From assembly GCF_000447295.1 (NCBI RefSeq), contig NZ_KE650771.1, forward strand, positions 2,075,533-2,126,373: a DNA stretch of 50,841 bases. Reading direction: 5' to 3'. The notes under the pieces are model-generated. The model made no database searches. It saw only the letters and a list, made by a program, of their open reading frames with translations, and had not been told where the DNA came from. Shown here piece after piece: positions 7,321 to 16,297 of this stretch (position 1 is the first letter of the stretch; the number at the start of each line of letters is the position of its first letter). A program made the translations under genes and the position numbers. Origin of the DNA: Fischerella sp. PCC 9431 (GTDB lineage Bacteria > Cyanobacteriota > Cyanobacteriia > Cyanobacteriales > Nostocaceae).

Positions 7321-7466
7321 TAAATATTTTGGCAATAGCTAAACTCAGATAAATTTGACTAGGAAAGTGTTTATGACCCCAAATTTAACTTGAGCTTAAT
7401 TCTTAAAGTAGAGTTAAGTAATAATTAAAAAGGCATATACTACAATTACCAAGCAAGAATTATTTC

Positions 7467-7501
7467 AGCCCCTAGTCTTATAAGTACTAGGAGCTTTTTT
7501 T
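7467..7501 (+). terminator. Intrinsic terminator without an obvious gene
   Basis: AGC-C-CCTAGT, a 9-nt loop and ACTAGG-A-GCT form a 9-bp stem with one internal mismatch, followed directly by eight U residues (TTTTTTT and beyond). This is a good Rho-independent terminator on the plus strand. The nearest upstream gene ends at 7132, with a MITE in between. Confidence 0.7.
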
Positions 7502-7740
7502 AATTGATTGTCTATTTCAAATCAGCCATTCACGAGAAAATCTCTCTAAGTAAAATGAGAATAAGACTCCTCCTACACCCCTACACCCTCTTTGAAGTCA
7601 GACGTATATCTAAAGAAATGACAGCGATTGAAGTATTACTTTCGGCTAATTAATAGTTAATTCTGTTGGTAGATTGGATATCTTAGTTGAGACTGTTAAT
7701 GTGTACTTGTTACTAAAAAACGTTTACCAAATACAAAACA

Positions 7741-8010
7741 ATGAATATTCTTGCTTGGATTGTTTTAGGTTTAATTGCTGGTGCGATCGCTAAAGCTATC
7801 TACCCCGGTCATCAAGGCGGTGGCATTTTAGGAACAATTATCTTAGGTATTATTGGTGCATTTGTTGGTGGTAGTCTAGGCGTATTTTTCGCTACGGGAC
7901 GCTTTGCATTGGCAGCTACTTCTCTGAGCATTCCTGGTATTTTAGTCGCAGTTCTTGGGGCAATTGTTGCCATTTTCTTGTGGAACGCATTAAGTCGTCG
8001 TGCTGTGTAA
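7741..8010 (+). CDS. GlsB/YeaQ/YmgE-family small membrane protein (transglycosylase-associated)
   Basis: 89 aa, almost wholly hydrophobic, with three predicted membrane helices: ILAWIVLGLIAGAIAKAI, GTIILGIIGAFVGGSLGVFF and IPGILVAVLGAIVAIFLW. The G-x-L-G-T-I-x-L-G-I-x-G-A-x-V-G-G pattern is characteristic of this stress-associated family, whose biochemical role is not known. It is monocistronic; a terminator follows at 8088-8131. Confidence 0.85.
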   Translation: MNILAWIVLGLIAGAIAKAIYPGHQGGGILGTIILGIIGAFVGGSLGVFFATGRFALAATSLSIPGILVAVLGAIVAIFLWNALSRRAV

Positions 8011-8043
8011 TAAGTTAAATTGCACTCAATTTATAGTAAAAAT

Positions 8044-8074
8044 CAGGGAATTTATCACAGTATATTTTTCCCTG
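8044..8074 (+). terminator. Hairpin downstream of the GlsB-like gene
   Basis: CAGGGAA (8044-8050) pairs with TTCCCTG (8068-8074) around a 17-nt AT-rich loop. There is no U-run after it on the plus strand, so it is a weaker terminator candidate than the next hairpin. Confidence 0.35.
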
Positions 8075-8087
8075 AACTTAAATAAAG

Positions 8088-8131
8088 TAGTAGCGTCTAC
8101 CTAAATACAGGCAGGCGCTATTATAGTTTTT
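8088..8131 (+). terminator. Intrinsic terminator between GlsB-like gene and nuclease gene
   Basis: TAGTAGCG (8088-8095) pairs with CGCTATTA (8116-8123, one G-T pair), with an inner CCT/AGG stem, followed by GTTTTT. It is the likely end of the 7741 transcript, and the convergent nuclease gene may use the same region from the other side. Confidence 0.55.
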
Positions 8132-8278
8132 GATAAGCAACAGTCAACCACTTTTCATTCAAACAACCTCTTATTTATTAATGGGAACTCATTCATTACA
8201 AACAGGAAAGCGATCGCGATAAACTTTAGAATTAATTCTGAGGCGGGCTGGATGAGAATGAAATAGCCCTGGTTTTTA

Positions 8279-11200
8279 CTAATTTGCGCTGAAAACAGAA
8301 CTTGTAATCGTGTTTGCTTGGACTCCAATTAAAGAAGCTAACAAATCACCAGTACTCGTCACACTGATTAGTGTGTTGTTTACATCTGCGCCAGTACCTT
8401 GGGTAATTGTGATGTCTGCAAAATTTAAGCCACTTAACTCAATTTGGTCTTCTGTGAATACGAAGTTTTCGATTTGATCAAATCCTTCGCCAGCAGCTAG
8501 GACAAACCGATCACGACCACTGCCACTAAATATTTTATCGAAGCCTGAACCAGAATCAATTTTATTGTTGCCAGCTTCGGCATAAATTACATCATCGCCA
8601 TTGCCAGTGGAAATTTGATCATTGCCTTGACCAGCATAGATAATATCGTTACCGTCACCACTCTCTATTTGATCGTTGCCATCTCCACCATAAATTGTGT
8701 CATTCCCAGCTTCGCCATACAGCTTATCGTTACCCTCACCACCGTAAATAGTATCATTGCCATCACCACCGTAAATGGTGTCGTTGCCTTGATCACCTTC
8801 AAGAAGATCGTTACCACCTAAGCCACTGATAGTATCATTTTTTTCTAAACCACGAATGCGATCGCTTGCGGCTGTTCCTACAAGATTATCATTGCCTGGT
8901 GTACCGATAATTTCGTTGTATACCTGGGATAGTTTAAAACTAGCCATTACGGGATCATGGTCACTGACTTGATCAACAAACTCAGAGTTAAGATGCACAA
9001 CATCGAATTCAGACCCATTGACTAAATTATTACTCACCAAAATGTGGTCAAGTACTTGGGAGTTACCATCAAAGACGTAGGTATATTGTTCATTTACAGG
9101 CAGAGTATCAACTAAGTCAGTCAGGACACCACCCTTCAAGGTTGCAATGGGGTTGGAAAACTGGAAGTCGTTGAGATCACCCATGACCACCACATTGGCG
9201 TTGGGGTCTGTTGCTAAAACGCTGTCTACAAAATTATTGACAATTTGGGCTTGTTGTGTACGTTGTGCCTCAGAACTGAGTGTTGGCGGTTGGAAGCGTC
9301 CGAATAAAGGTTGGTCGCCACCTTTAGAATTAAAGTGATTGGCGACTACAAATACTTTATTGCCATTAAAGACAAACTCACCCACCAAAGGCTTACGGCT
9401 ATTAGCAAAAGCATCACCGTCTGAGAGATCGGTGTCAACTAGGCGACCAGGACTAGTTGAAAGTTCGCCATTCACGACTGTTGTATTACTCGTTGATGTC
9501 CCACCTGGACGATCTACAAAATCTACGCGGTTGGGATTATATAGAAAACCAACGCGAATATTTCCGCCGGGTTCACCTCCGTCTTGGTTATCCACCGGAT
9601 TAATTTGACGGTACTCATAAGTAGGACCACCAGCAGCTGCGATCGCATTAATTAAAGTTTGGTAAGTCAGATTTGCATCAACAACAGAGTCATTTGTCGC
9701 ACCGTTGTTGTCTTGGACTTCTTCTAAACTAATAATATCCGGTGACTTGAGATTATTAACAATCGCATTTGCCAAGTTAGTAAACTTGTCACTACCATCA
9801 CCAGGATCGAGGTTTTCCACGTTGAAGGTAGCAACAGTTAGTTTATTTTCACTAGCTGTAATTGTTGTGGTTTCGCGAGTCAGACCACCAGAAGTTACAC
9901 TTGGCAAAGAGGTAGTATTTAATAATTTATAATTACCAAAGCTGTAATCAATTACACCTGTTACTGAACCATTAAAGCGATCGCCTACATTTACTTGTGG
10001 TTCATTAGTAATGATGGCATCATCAATAATAATCCGTTCTGGGTTAAAGTCTCCAGGCTGGATGACAATTCCGCCGCGACTTGTACGAATGCTAGCATTA
10101 ACACCATTATCAGCAAGAACAGGGATTTCACCAAAACTATTAGTCGGACCGACTGCTACTGGATTATTCACCTGCACTCGCATTCCTTCTACACTTTCGT
10201 AGAAGTCAATCCCATCTTGGGACGGGTCAAAAGTGCCGCTAGTTTCTACATTACCAGTTGCATCGTCTTCAATTACCGTTGTGGGGATTGTTCGTCCACC
10301 GTTACCGAGAATTGTTGCTGTGGGTAAGGTGTTACCGTTTGAAAGTACGGTGATAGTGGGATTGTCGCTAATTTCGGTAATTGAAAGATTGTTAGTACCG
10401 CCAGAACCACCGGGACGAAACTCTGTGACTGTACCACTAACTAAAATCGAGTCGCCAACGGTGACTGTGGGTGTAGAAGAAGTAAAGACAAAAATCCCTT
10501 CGGAAGTCGCATCATTGCTATCAGGATCGGGATCTTGTAAATAAAAGCCATTAGCAACAACTGCTGTGACAATACCAGGAACATTCGTAACTGTTTGACC
10601 AACAAGCGGTGAAACGTGGCTAGCACCTTGGATATCATGGATACGGATATTCCCGGCTGTGAGATCATTATCTGTGACTGTGACAGTGGTTGTGCCGTTG
10701 GTAAATCCCGATGCAGTTGCAGTCAAAGTGACAGTTTGGGAACCATCTGCGATCGCATCATCCACAGCAGCAATATTAAATGTTGCAGAAGTTTGTCCCG
10801 CCGCAATTTCTACTGTTGTGGGAACAGTTGCCTCACTAGTATCATTGCTAGTTAAAGTCACCATTAAGGCGTTATCTGTGTTTCCCGTACGAGTAACTGT
10901 ACCAATCGCCGCATTGTTTCCTGCTGCTTCGGAAAAGCTAGTAGGAGAAACACTCAAACTCAGCGACGGTGTTCCACCACCATTTGTTTTATAAAATCCT
11001 AAATCATCAAAAGTATCGGTAGCGTAACCATCCCATTCCACACTAGGATCAAAAACATCAAAGGGATTAGTATCACCATTGATCAAACCGCTTTTGCGAC
11101 GTAGGGTATTATCTGCTGTACTAGTCAGTCCACTTCCCCACTCAGTACCAGGATCAAAGCCAATTTGACCAATAGAATCAATTATTGTGCCGTTAACACC

Positions 11201-11497
11201 ACCTTGACGCAGGACGATCGCATCGTCACCATTAAACCATCCTGCACCATTAGTTTGATCTGCTTGACCAAGAATGACTGCACTGGCGCTACTTTGAGCA
11301 AGTACGAAAACATCGTTATCTGTGACAGTACCAGTGAGATTAATTGTCAAACCAGCAGAAGTGCTACCGTTGAAATATACCTGGATAACATAGCCTTCCA
11401 AACTTAAGTCAATAGCAGCACCAGTACCGTTATAAATTTCTAGTGCTTTGTTGTTGCTACTTCCCTCAATATATTCCGAGAAGAACAAATTAGCCAT
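8279..11497 (-). CDS. Secreted multidomain nuclease: lamin-tail, Calx-beta-like, OB-like, endonuclease/exonuclease/phosphatase and RTX repeats
   Basis: 1072 aa from ATG 11495-11497, with GGAGG 5 nt upstream; a TTG one codon earlier is rejected on spacing. Order: lamin-tail-like domain (~2-110, LFFSEYIEGSSNNKALEIYN), Calx-beta-like domain (~180-280), ExeM/NucH-type OB-like segment (~283-400), endonuclease/exonuclease/phosphatase domain (~550-845) with the active-site motifs TFNVEN, LEEVQD, GDLND and SDHDP, then RTX nonapeptides (GGDGNDTIY type, ~860-1000) and a C-terminal beta domain. Family knowledge: such enzymes degrade extracellular DNA for nutrients or biofilm turnover and bind Ca2+ through RTX. 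No N-terminal signal peptide plus the RTX tail implies type I secretion. No T1SS genes are near. Confidence 0.9.
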   Translation of the reverse strand: MANLFFSEYIEGSSNNKALEIYNGTGAAIDLSLEGYVIQVYFNGSTSAGLTINLTGTVTDNDVFVLAQSSASAVILGQADQTNGAGWFNGDDAIVLRQGGVNGTIIDSIGQIGFDPGTEWGSGLTSTADNTLRRKSGLINGDTNPFDVFDPSVEWDGYATDTFDDLGFYKTNGGGTPSLSLSVSPTSFSEAAGNNAAIGTVTRTGNTDNALMVTLTSNDTSEATVPTTVEIAAGQTSATFNIAAVDDAIADGSQTVTLTATASGFTNGTTTVTVTDNDLTAGNIRIHDIQGASHVSPLVGQTVTNVPGIVTAVVANGFYLQDPDPDSNDATSEGIFVFTSSTPTVTVGDSILVSGTVTEFRPGGSGGTNNLSITEISDNPTITVLSNGNTLPTATILGNGGRTIPTTVIEDDATGNVETSGTFDPSQDGIDFYESVEGMRVQVNNPVAVGPTNSFGEIPVLADNGVNASIRTSRGGIVIQPGDFNPERIIIDDAIITNEPQVNVGDRFNGSVTGVIDYSFGNYKLLNTTSLPSVTSGGLTRETTTITASENKLTVATFNVENLDPGDGSDKFTNLANAIVNNLKSPDIISLEEVQDNNGATNDSVVDANLTYQTLINAIAAAGGPTYEYRQINPVDNQDGGEPGGNIRVGFLYNPNRVDFVDRPGGTSTSNTTVVNGELSTSPGRLVDTDLSDGDAFANSRKPLVGEFVFNGNKVFVVANHFNSKGGDQPLFGRFQPPTLSSEAQRTQQAQIVNNFVDSVLATDPNANVVVMGDLNDFQFSNPIATLKGGVLTDLVDTLPVNEQYTYVFDGNSQVLDHILVSNNLVNGSEFDVVHLNSEFVDQVSDHDPVMASFKLSQVYNEIIGTPGNDNLVGTAASDRIRGLEKNDTISGLGGNDLLEGDQGNDTIYGGDGNDTIYGGEGNDKLYGEAGNDTIYGGDGNDQIESGDGNDIIYAGQGNDQISTGNGDDVIYAEAGNNKIDSGSGFDKIFSGSGRDRFVLAAGEGFDQIENFVFTEDQIELSGLNFADITITQGTGADVNNTLISVTSTGDLLASLIGVQANTITSSVFSAN

Positions 11498-11651
11498 CAA
11501 TACCTCCAGGATTATATAGAAGTCAAATTGAGATTTTTCCTGACTTCATAAATGTCACTAGAAGTTTAAGAAGGAATTATTTTTTGCTTAATTTTGGTAG
11601 AAAAATTTAGTTAAAAAGGCTACGAATGCCATTTTTTATCTTTTTCATGTC

Positions 11652-12941
11652 TCATTTGTCACTTTGCCGTGGAGCCTCAAGTACGCTCACATCAACCAGA
11701 GGTGTCACATTAAAGCCTTGTTGCAATAAATGAGTTTGTATAGCTTGAGTCAAACGAGAGCGAATTTCTTCCGAGGATACACTGACACCGGCTCGACGTT
11801 GGACGTAAACTATACCCAGCAATGTATTTTGACCTTTGATATTAGCACGAGTAAAGCGAACATTTGCCTCTACCAGTTCTGCCAGGGGATTTTGATTAAC
11901 TACTTTTTGAATTTCTGCATTAGCTCTTTGAGCTAGGGAAGAGCGCTGTAAGTTGGGAGGATTGACAAACTGCCAAGTTAGTAGAGCGGCGAGTAATATT
12001 ACAGTGAATACTAACGCCACAGGAAAGATCCCAGGTTTACCCCGCGTATAACGTACGCCCTTTGCAGACACACCAAACAGCCGGAACAACAGCGCCGCCG
12101 TGAGATTAATTCCAGCTAGTTGCAAAAATAGCAAAAATAAGGCATCAGTCGCCAAATCCCATCTACCGATCGCACTCGCCATCCCCACAATTCCGGCGGG
12201 AGGAGCCAAGGAAGCAGCAACGAGCATTCCAGTTGCGGCTCCAGATACCAAACTACTGCGATTAGATTGAACCAAATTGAGTGATCCGGCGGCTCCAGCA
12301 GCTAAAGGTAGCAAAACAGCCACAGAGGAAACTTGGCTACGGTCAATCATCAGGCTGGTGGCGATATCCTGTCGCATAATTAAACTTAGGATTCCTGCGA
12401 CTGCGATTGTCACCACCAGCGCCACAAAATAACGGAATACGCTACGCCCAAGTAATTTGCGATCGCCTCTTGCGGTTGCAATTGCTACATTCATTGCCGG
12501 TCCTGCAAATGGCGCAATCAGCATTGCTGCTACCAACAGATAACTTGTGTTTGTGTACAAGCCAATCCAGACGACAAAACCTGCTACTATCGCATATCCC
12601 AAAAAACCCTGCCAAGAGCCAACACTTTGCAATCCAGAGAGAAATATTTCTATGGGACTGCGTTCTTCGACATTCTTTACTTGCTGGGGTGCTTCCTCAC
12701 CTGGGGGATGCAGAGTTATAACTCCACTTGGTAGCAGCGTGATGTGTACATTAGGTAAATTTTCGAGTTTTGCGAACAGTTGCTCTACTTGCCGATTGGA
12801 AACGTGAACTAGCACTAAGTCGGTCAATTCCTCGCTACCTTTTGCCTCAAACTGAGCCAGGTTTACTCCATTTACAGACTTAGCAATCTCAAGAACTTGT
12901 TTTCCATTTCCACGTGGTACCTGGACAATCAGTTGGCGCAT
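11652..12941 (-). CDS. DUF389 family integral membrane protein
   Basis: 429 aa; start ATG 12939-12941 with AGGAGG 5-6 nt upstream. Residues 1-80 are a soluble ferredoxin-fold-like part (MRQLIVQVPRGNGKQVLEIA). Residues ~105-320 hold about six membrane segments with the DUF389 signature AAMLIAPFAGPAMNVAIATA. A C-terminal soluble domain follows. The family's function is not established. It is followed on the same strand by nothing for 150 bp and preceded by the PadR and MgtE genes, so a link to metal or stress adaptation is only contextual. Confidence 0.85.
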   Translation of the reverse strand: MRQLIVQVPRGNGKQVLEIAKSVNGVNLAQFEAKGSEELTDLVLVHVSNRQVEQLFAKLENLPNVHITLLPSGVITLHPPGEEAPQQVKNVEERSPIEIFLSGLQSVGSWQGFLGYAIVAGFVVWIGLYTNTSYLLVAAMLIAPFAGPAMNVAIATARGDRKLLGRSVFRYFVALVVTIAVAGILSLIMRQDIATSLMIDRSQVSSVAVLLPLAAGAAGSLNLVQSNRSSLVSGAATGMLVAASLAPPAGIVGMASAIGRWDLATDALFLLFLQLAGINLTAALLFRLFGVSAKGVRYTRGKPGIFPVALVFTVILLAALLTWQFVNPPNLQRSSLAQRANAEIQKVVNQNPLAELVEANVRFTRANIKGQNTLLGIVYVQRRAGVSVSSEEIRSRLTQAIQTHLLQQGFNVTPLVDVSVLEAPRQSDK

Positions 12942-13041
12942 AATATCCTCCTGACCCTAACCATCTGGCATTACAAAAAGTTTTGTCTCTAGCTAGAGGA
13001 AGAAGTTTTGAGTTGTTTTTATTTCTTTTAAGTTAAATGTA

Positions 13042-13629
13042 TTATTCTTCCTCTGCCAAGATGGTGTAGATTTCGCGTTTGGCTCGATTGAGTATTTCAC
13101 GTACTCTATTTATATGATCTGCATTGCCACTGCGAGCAACTTGCATCACTATTCCACCTAAATCAGCGATCGCATTTCCCAATTCCATCCACTGTTGGGG
13201 TTTGTTTCTTCTGGTCATCCAATCTTGAGGATCACCCCGTTCGGCTAATAGTTGTCTACCAGTCTCAGTTATTGTGTATACTTTCTTACCTTCTACTTGC
13301 TCAGAAATGAGATAACCTCCTTCTTCAAGTAGCTGGAGTGTAGGATAAACGGAACCTGGGCTAGGTTTCCAAAACCCACCGTAACGTGCTTCTAATTCTT
13401 TGATCAAGTCATATCCATGTCGCGATTGTTCTGCCAGCAAGGATAGGAGAATGTATTTTATATCACCGCGAGGTGTGCGTTGCTCATCTTTCCAATCCCA
13501 CTTTGAGGAACGATGATGTCTACGTCTGTGGGGTCTATCGTCGCATCCTGATTCAAAAAAATCAGGTTGCATAGGAACGCCCAAAAACCTACCCATGAAA
13601 TGAGGATGTCTAGGAAGACCTAAAAACAT
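13042..13629 (-). CDS. PadR-family transcriptional regulator
   Basis: 195 aa from ATG 13627-13629, chosen because GAGA lies 5-8 nt upstream and because the longer reading (from 13689) would place the operator palindrome inside the coding region. The N-terminus is His/Arg/Asp-rich (DDRPHRRRHHRSS), a plausible metal-binding tail as in some nickel- or metal-sensing PadR proteins. The PadR winged-helix follows (~50-125): DIKYILLSLLAEQSRHGYDL, then FWKPSPGSVYPTLQLLEEGG, the hallmark segment. A C-terminal helical dimerisation region ends the protein. Ligand unknown. Confidence 0.88.
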   Translation of the reverse strand: MFLGLPRHPHFMGRFLGVPMQPDFFESGCDDRPHRRRHHRSSKWDWKDEQRTPRGDIKYILLSLLAEQSRHGYDLIKELEARYGGFWKPSPGSVYPTLQLLEEGGYLISEQVEGKKVYTITETGRQLLAERGDPQDWMTRRNKPQQWMELGNAIADLGGIVMQVARSGNADHINRVREILNRAKREIYTILAEEE

Positions 13630-13663
13630 AATTTTTCTCTTGTATACTTCTATTTCGATTATA

Positions 13664-13681
13664 GATATATCACGATATATC
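13664..13681. promoter_or_regulatory. Palindromic operator upstream of the PadR gene
   Basis: GATATATCACGATATATC: two GATATATC half-sites separated by AC, centred about 43 bp before the PadR start. The symmetry, AT-rich half-sites and position strongly suggest the regulator's own operator overlapping its promoter. The binding protein is inferred, not shown. Confidence 0.7.
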
Positions 13682-13758
13682 GTTAACAAAAGTTAATATA
13701 AATAATCCCCTGATGAAACGGGGGATTATGACTGAACAATACTAAAAAATAGTAGAAG

Positions 13759-15114
13759 TTAAGGTTTTAAGTGGAATATATGCAATGCACTAGAAATTAA
13801 AGTTAAGAAAATCACAAACCCGATCGCATCCAGCATAGTTGTCACTAACGGTCCGCTAACTAATGCTGGGTCAAGTTTAAGGCGCTTTAAGACCATTGGT
13901 AACAACGTTCCTAAAGTCACAGCGACAAGGGTATTAATCGCCATTACTGTTCCAGCAATCAGTGATACCCAACGTTCTTGAGGAGGGGCCCAAATTAAGG
14001 AAAGACAAATCATTGTCAAACCCAAAGCGATCGCTGTACCTAGTCCTGCTGTCAGTTCTTTCCGCAGAAGTTTAACGGTGTCCTTGGGTGTGACTTCTCC
14101 CACACCAAGTCCGCGAATTGTCACTGTTAAAGCTTGAATACCCACAGTACCACCTGTATTGGAAAATAGGGGCATAATGACAGCCAATACTGGTACCATC
14201 GAAATCGTAGACTGAAAGGGAGCGATCGCGCTAGATGCTCCGATATACAGTAGCATGACTCCAAATAGCCACGGTAAACGTTTTCTGAGCGTGATCAAGG
14301 GAGAAGATAAAGTAGCTTCGTCACCACCACTCACCCCTGCTAATTTTTGAATATCTTCTGTGGCTTCTTCTTCCAGAATGTCAATCACATCATCAATGGT
14401 GATGATACCAACTAATCGTTCTTCGCGATCAACCACAGGTAAAGCGATCAAGTCGTAACGCTGCATGATGCGCGCGACTTCTTCTTGAGAAGTTTCGGTT
14501 CTGACTTTGACAACGCGATCGCTAGCAATACTCCCGATCAAAACATCAGGAAAAGTAAATAATAATTGTCGCAAAGAAACAACACTCACCAACTTGCGGT
14601 TATCGTCAGTTACGTAGGCGTAGTAAATTGTTTCTTTGTCTTCGTCTTGGCGACGAATTTTGCTCAAAGCTTCACCTACAGTCAATCCTTCGCGCAAACG
14701 TACATATTCTGTGGTCATTACCCTACCAGCAGTGCCTTCAGGATAACCGAGAATTGTTGCTGTTATTTGTCTTTGCTCCGGACTCAGTTCCTGCAATAAG
14801 CGTTTAACAATCTTTGCTGGTAACTCATCAAATAATTCTGCCCGATCATCGGGACTCATATTTTCGACAATTTGCACAACCTGCACATCATGCAGAGAAT
14901 TAATTAATTCTTCTTGCACGTCTGGAGGTAGATATTCAAAAACATCTGTGGCTTGATGTTTGTTAAGTAGACGAAATGCGATCGCTCTTTGTTTTCTGGG
15001 TAATTGGGTAATGTATTCTCCCACATCAACCGCTTGTGAACGGTTTAAATCCCATTTCAGCTGGTTCAAGTCAGCAACGTCAATGGCAGAATTGCGAACG
15101 TCCTGTACAAGCAT
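13759..15114 (-). CDS. mgtE: Magnesium transporter MgtE
   Basis: 451 aa from ATG 15112-15114, with GGGAGG 7 nt upstream; the TTG at 15129 would swallow this site and is rejected. MgtE architecture is complete: N-domain superhelix (~20-135, with LPRKQRAIAFRLL and LPPDVQEELINSL-type repeats), two CBS domains (~136-260, VGIITIDDVIDILEEEATED), and a five-helix channel domain (~285-451) with GNTGGTVGIQALTVTIRGL-like residues (here SNTGGTVGIQA) lining the pore. Family role: Mg2+ uptake gated by Mg2+ binding to the cytosolic domains. A long structured leader precedes it. Confidence 0.93.
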   Translation of the reverse strand: MLVQDVRNSAIDVADLNQLKWDLNRSQAVDVGEYITQLPRKQRAIAFRLLNKHQATDVFEYLPPDVQEELINSLHDVQVVQIVENMSPDDRAELFDELPAKIVKRLLQELSPEQRQITATILGYPEGTAGRVMTTEYVRLREGLTVGEALSKIRRQDEDKETIYYAYVTDDNRKLVSVVSLRQLLFTFPDVLIGSIASDRVVKVRTETSQEEVARIMQRYDLIALPVVDREERLVGIITIDDVIDILEEEATEDIQKLAGVSGGDEATLSSPLITLRKRLPWLFGVMLLYIGASSAIAPFQSTISMVPVLAVIMPLFSNTGGTVGIQALTVTIRGLGVGEVTPKDTVKLLRKELTAGLGTAIALGLTMICLSLIWAPPQERWVSLIAGTVMAINTLVAVTLGTLLPMVLKRLKLDPALVSGPLVTTMLDAIGFVIFLTLISSALHIFHLKP

Positions 15115-15370
15115 TTTATAACCTCCCAATTGCCTCCCCCGCGCTGGGAGACAAACTCGCCAGCTTAGAGGAGGATAGTACTACCGTCTTGTGGACTTTG
15201 GTCCATAAAATCTCTGGAACTCAACATCGATGACCAATCAAGGCATCGCTCAGTCTCATGCTAACCCGGAGTGATTAAGCATCCGGTGAACGCTTAAGCG
15301 TCAAAGTGGATATTCTGTGATGCTACACACAAGCAACCCACTTAGCTACCCTGATTTTTTGATTACTTTG
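15115..15370 (-). promoter_or_regulatory. Candidate structured 5' leader of mgtE
   Basis: Within 250 bp before mgtE are several stems: the perfect palindrome ACGCTTAAGCGT (15290-15301), CCGGA/TCCGG with an 11-nt loop (15266-15286) and TGGAC/GTCCA with a 4-nt loop (15192-15205). GC content and motif density are above the surrounding AT-rich DNA. I could not match it to the M-box or the c-di-AMP (ydaO) riboswitch consensus, so the class is unassigned. Confidence 0.4.
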
Positions 15371-16297
15371 AGTAGATTCTACTACTGTTAGCAAATGTGT
15401 CAAGCTTCTCTCAGGATTAATTTGTCAACTTCATAAAGTGAAAATAATTACTACCTTAGAATTAGTAATGATTTCAAGATACTTTCAAGGCTTCATCAGG
15501 CAGAAATTCAGCAATCCTAGCTAACACTACTAGTTTTCCTGATAACAATTGCTACTATTTTCAGCCTAAAAGCCGTGAGTCAACGAAAGTTATAAAACTC
15601 GTATTAATTCCTTTGAGCTAGTTCCCGATACAACTACCGAACAGCATTCTTAATGATTTTGCTCAATCATTAATCAGCAGATACTCTCTGAATTTTGGTG
15701 TCGGAGGATAATCAATATTTGGGTATTGTTAAGCATTATAACATATACAAAACAATTTTATTTACAGCAAGCCTAAATTGTTTACGAATACCGTCAACCA
15801 ATTTTGGATTTTAGATTTTAGACTTCGTCGTCAGCGCTCAGTCGAACGATTTTGGATTGACTCTAAAGATAAATCTGTTTGCTTTGTATGCTCAAGGAAT
15901 AATTGGTAATTAATTGTCTTCGTCTTTCAATTCTTTGTGTACGTTGTGGTTCGTTGAATAAAGATTATGTTCATAGCCTACATACAACTGCTTTATGATC
16001 ACACTTTCAGAAAATATTTTCTTTATTCTGTTAAATTGACATAATAAATGGTTAACAATTTAACAGTTTTACTCAAAACATGGAATTTATATATAACTTT
16101 TACTTACTGATTATGAGGAACAAACCACAAATGACACAAAGTACAATAATTACACCAAAGTCGGAGATAAAAAGTATTTTACAAAAGATTTGTGCTTGCT
16201 ATATAATATTCTCAAAATGCGGGGAAAATTTGAATTAACTGAAATAATTAAATATAAACTTCAGGGTTATTTTCGAGAATCTACTATTGAATTCCAT
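15371..16297. other. Long gene-free region upstream of the GH15-like gene
   Basis: About 930 bp, AT-rich. A 35-codon ORF (16131-16238, MTQSTIITPKSEIKSILQKI...) has a GAGGA 12 nt upstream and overlaps the longer possible start of the GH15-like gene; it may be a small peptide or chance. Otherwise I see only an AT-rich stretch with no strong hairpins or terminators. Confidence 0.5.

Larger units (their letters stand above)
7133..7740. other. Gene-free region with MITE-like element and orphan terminator
   Basis: About 600 bp. It holds a MITE-like palindromic element (7198-7320) and a strong intrinsic terminator (7467-7501) that is more than 330 bp beyond the nearest upstream stop codon. The remainder is AT-rich with no convincing ORF; the promoter of the small membrane protein gene at 7741 must lie in 7502-7740. 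Confidence 0.6.

Noticed and set aside
15190-15370. Assignment of the mgtE leader to the M-box or ydaO riboswitch
   Set aside because: Short stretches looked similar (GCTAACC, CGCTTAA), but the invariant core motifs and order were not found on either strand.
16131-16238. 35-codon ORF before the GH15-like gene
   Set aside because: Weakly spaced ribosome site and no recognisable homology; kept only as a note in the gene-free region.
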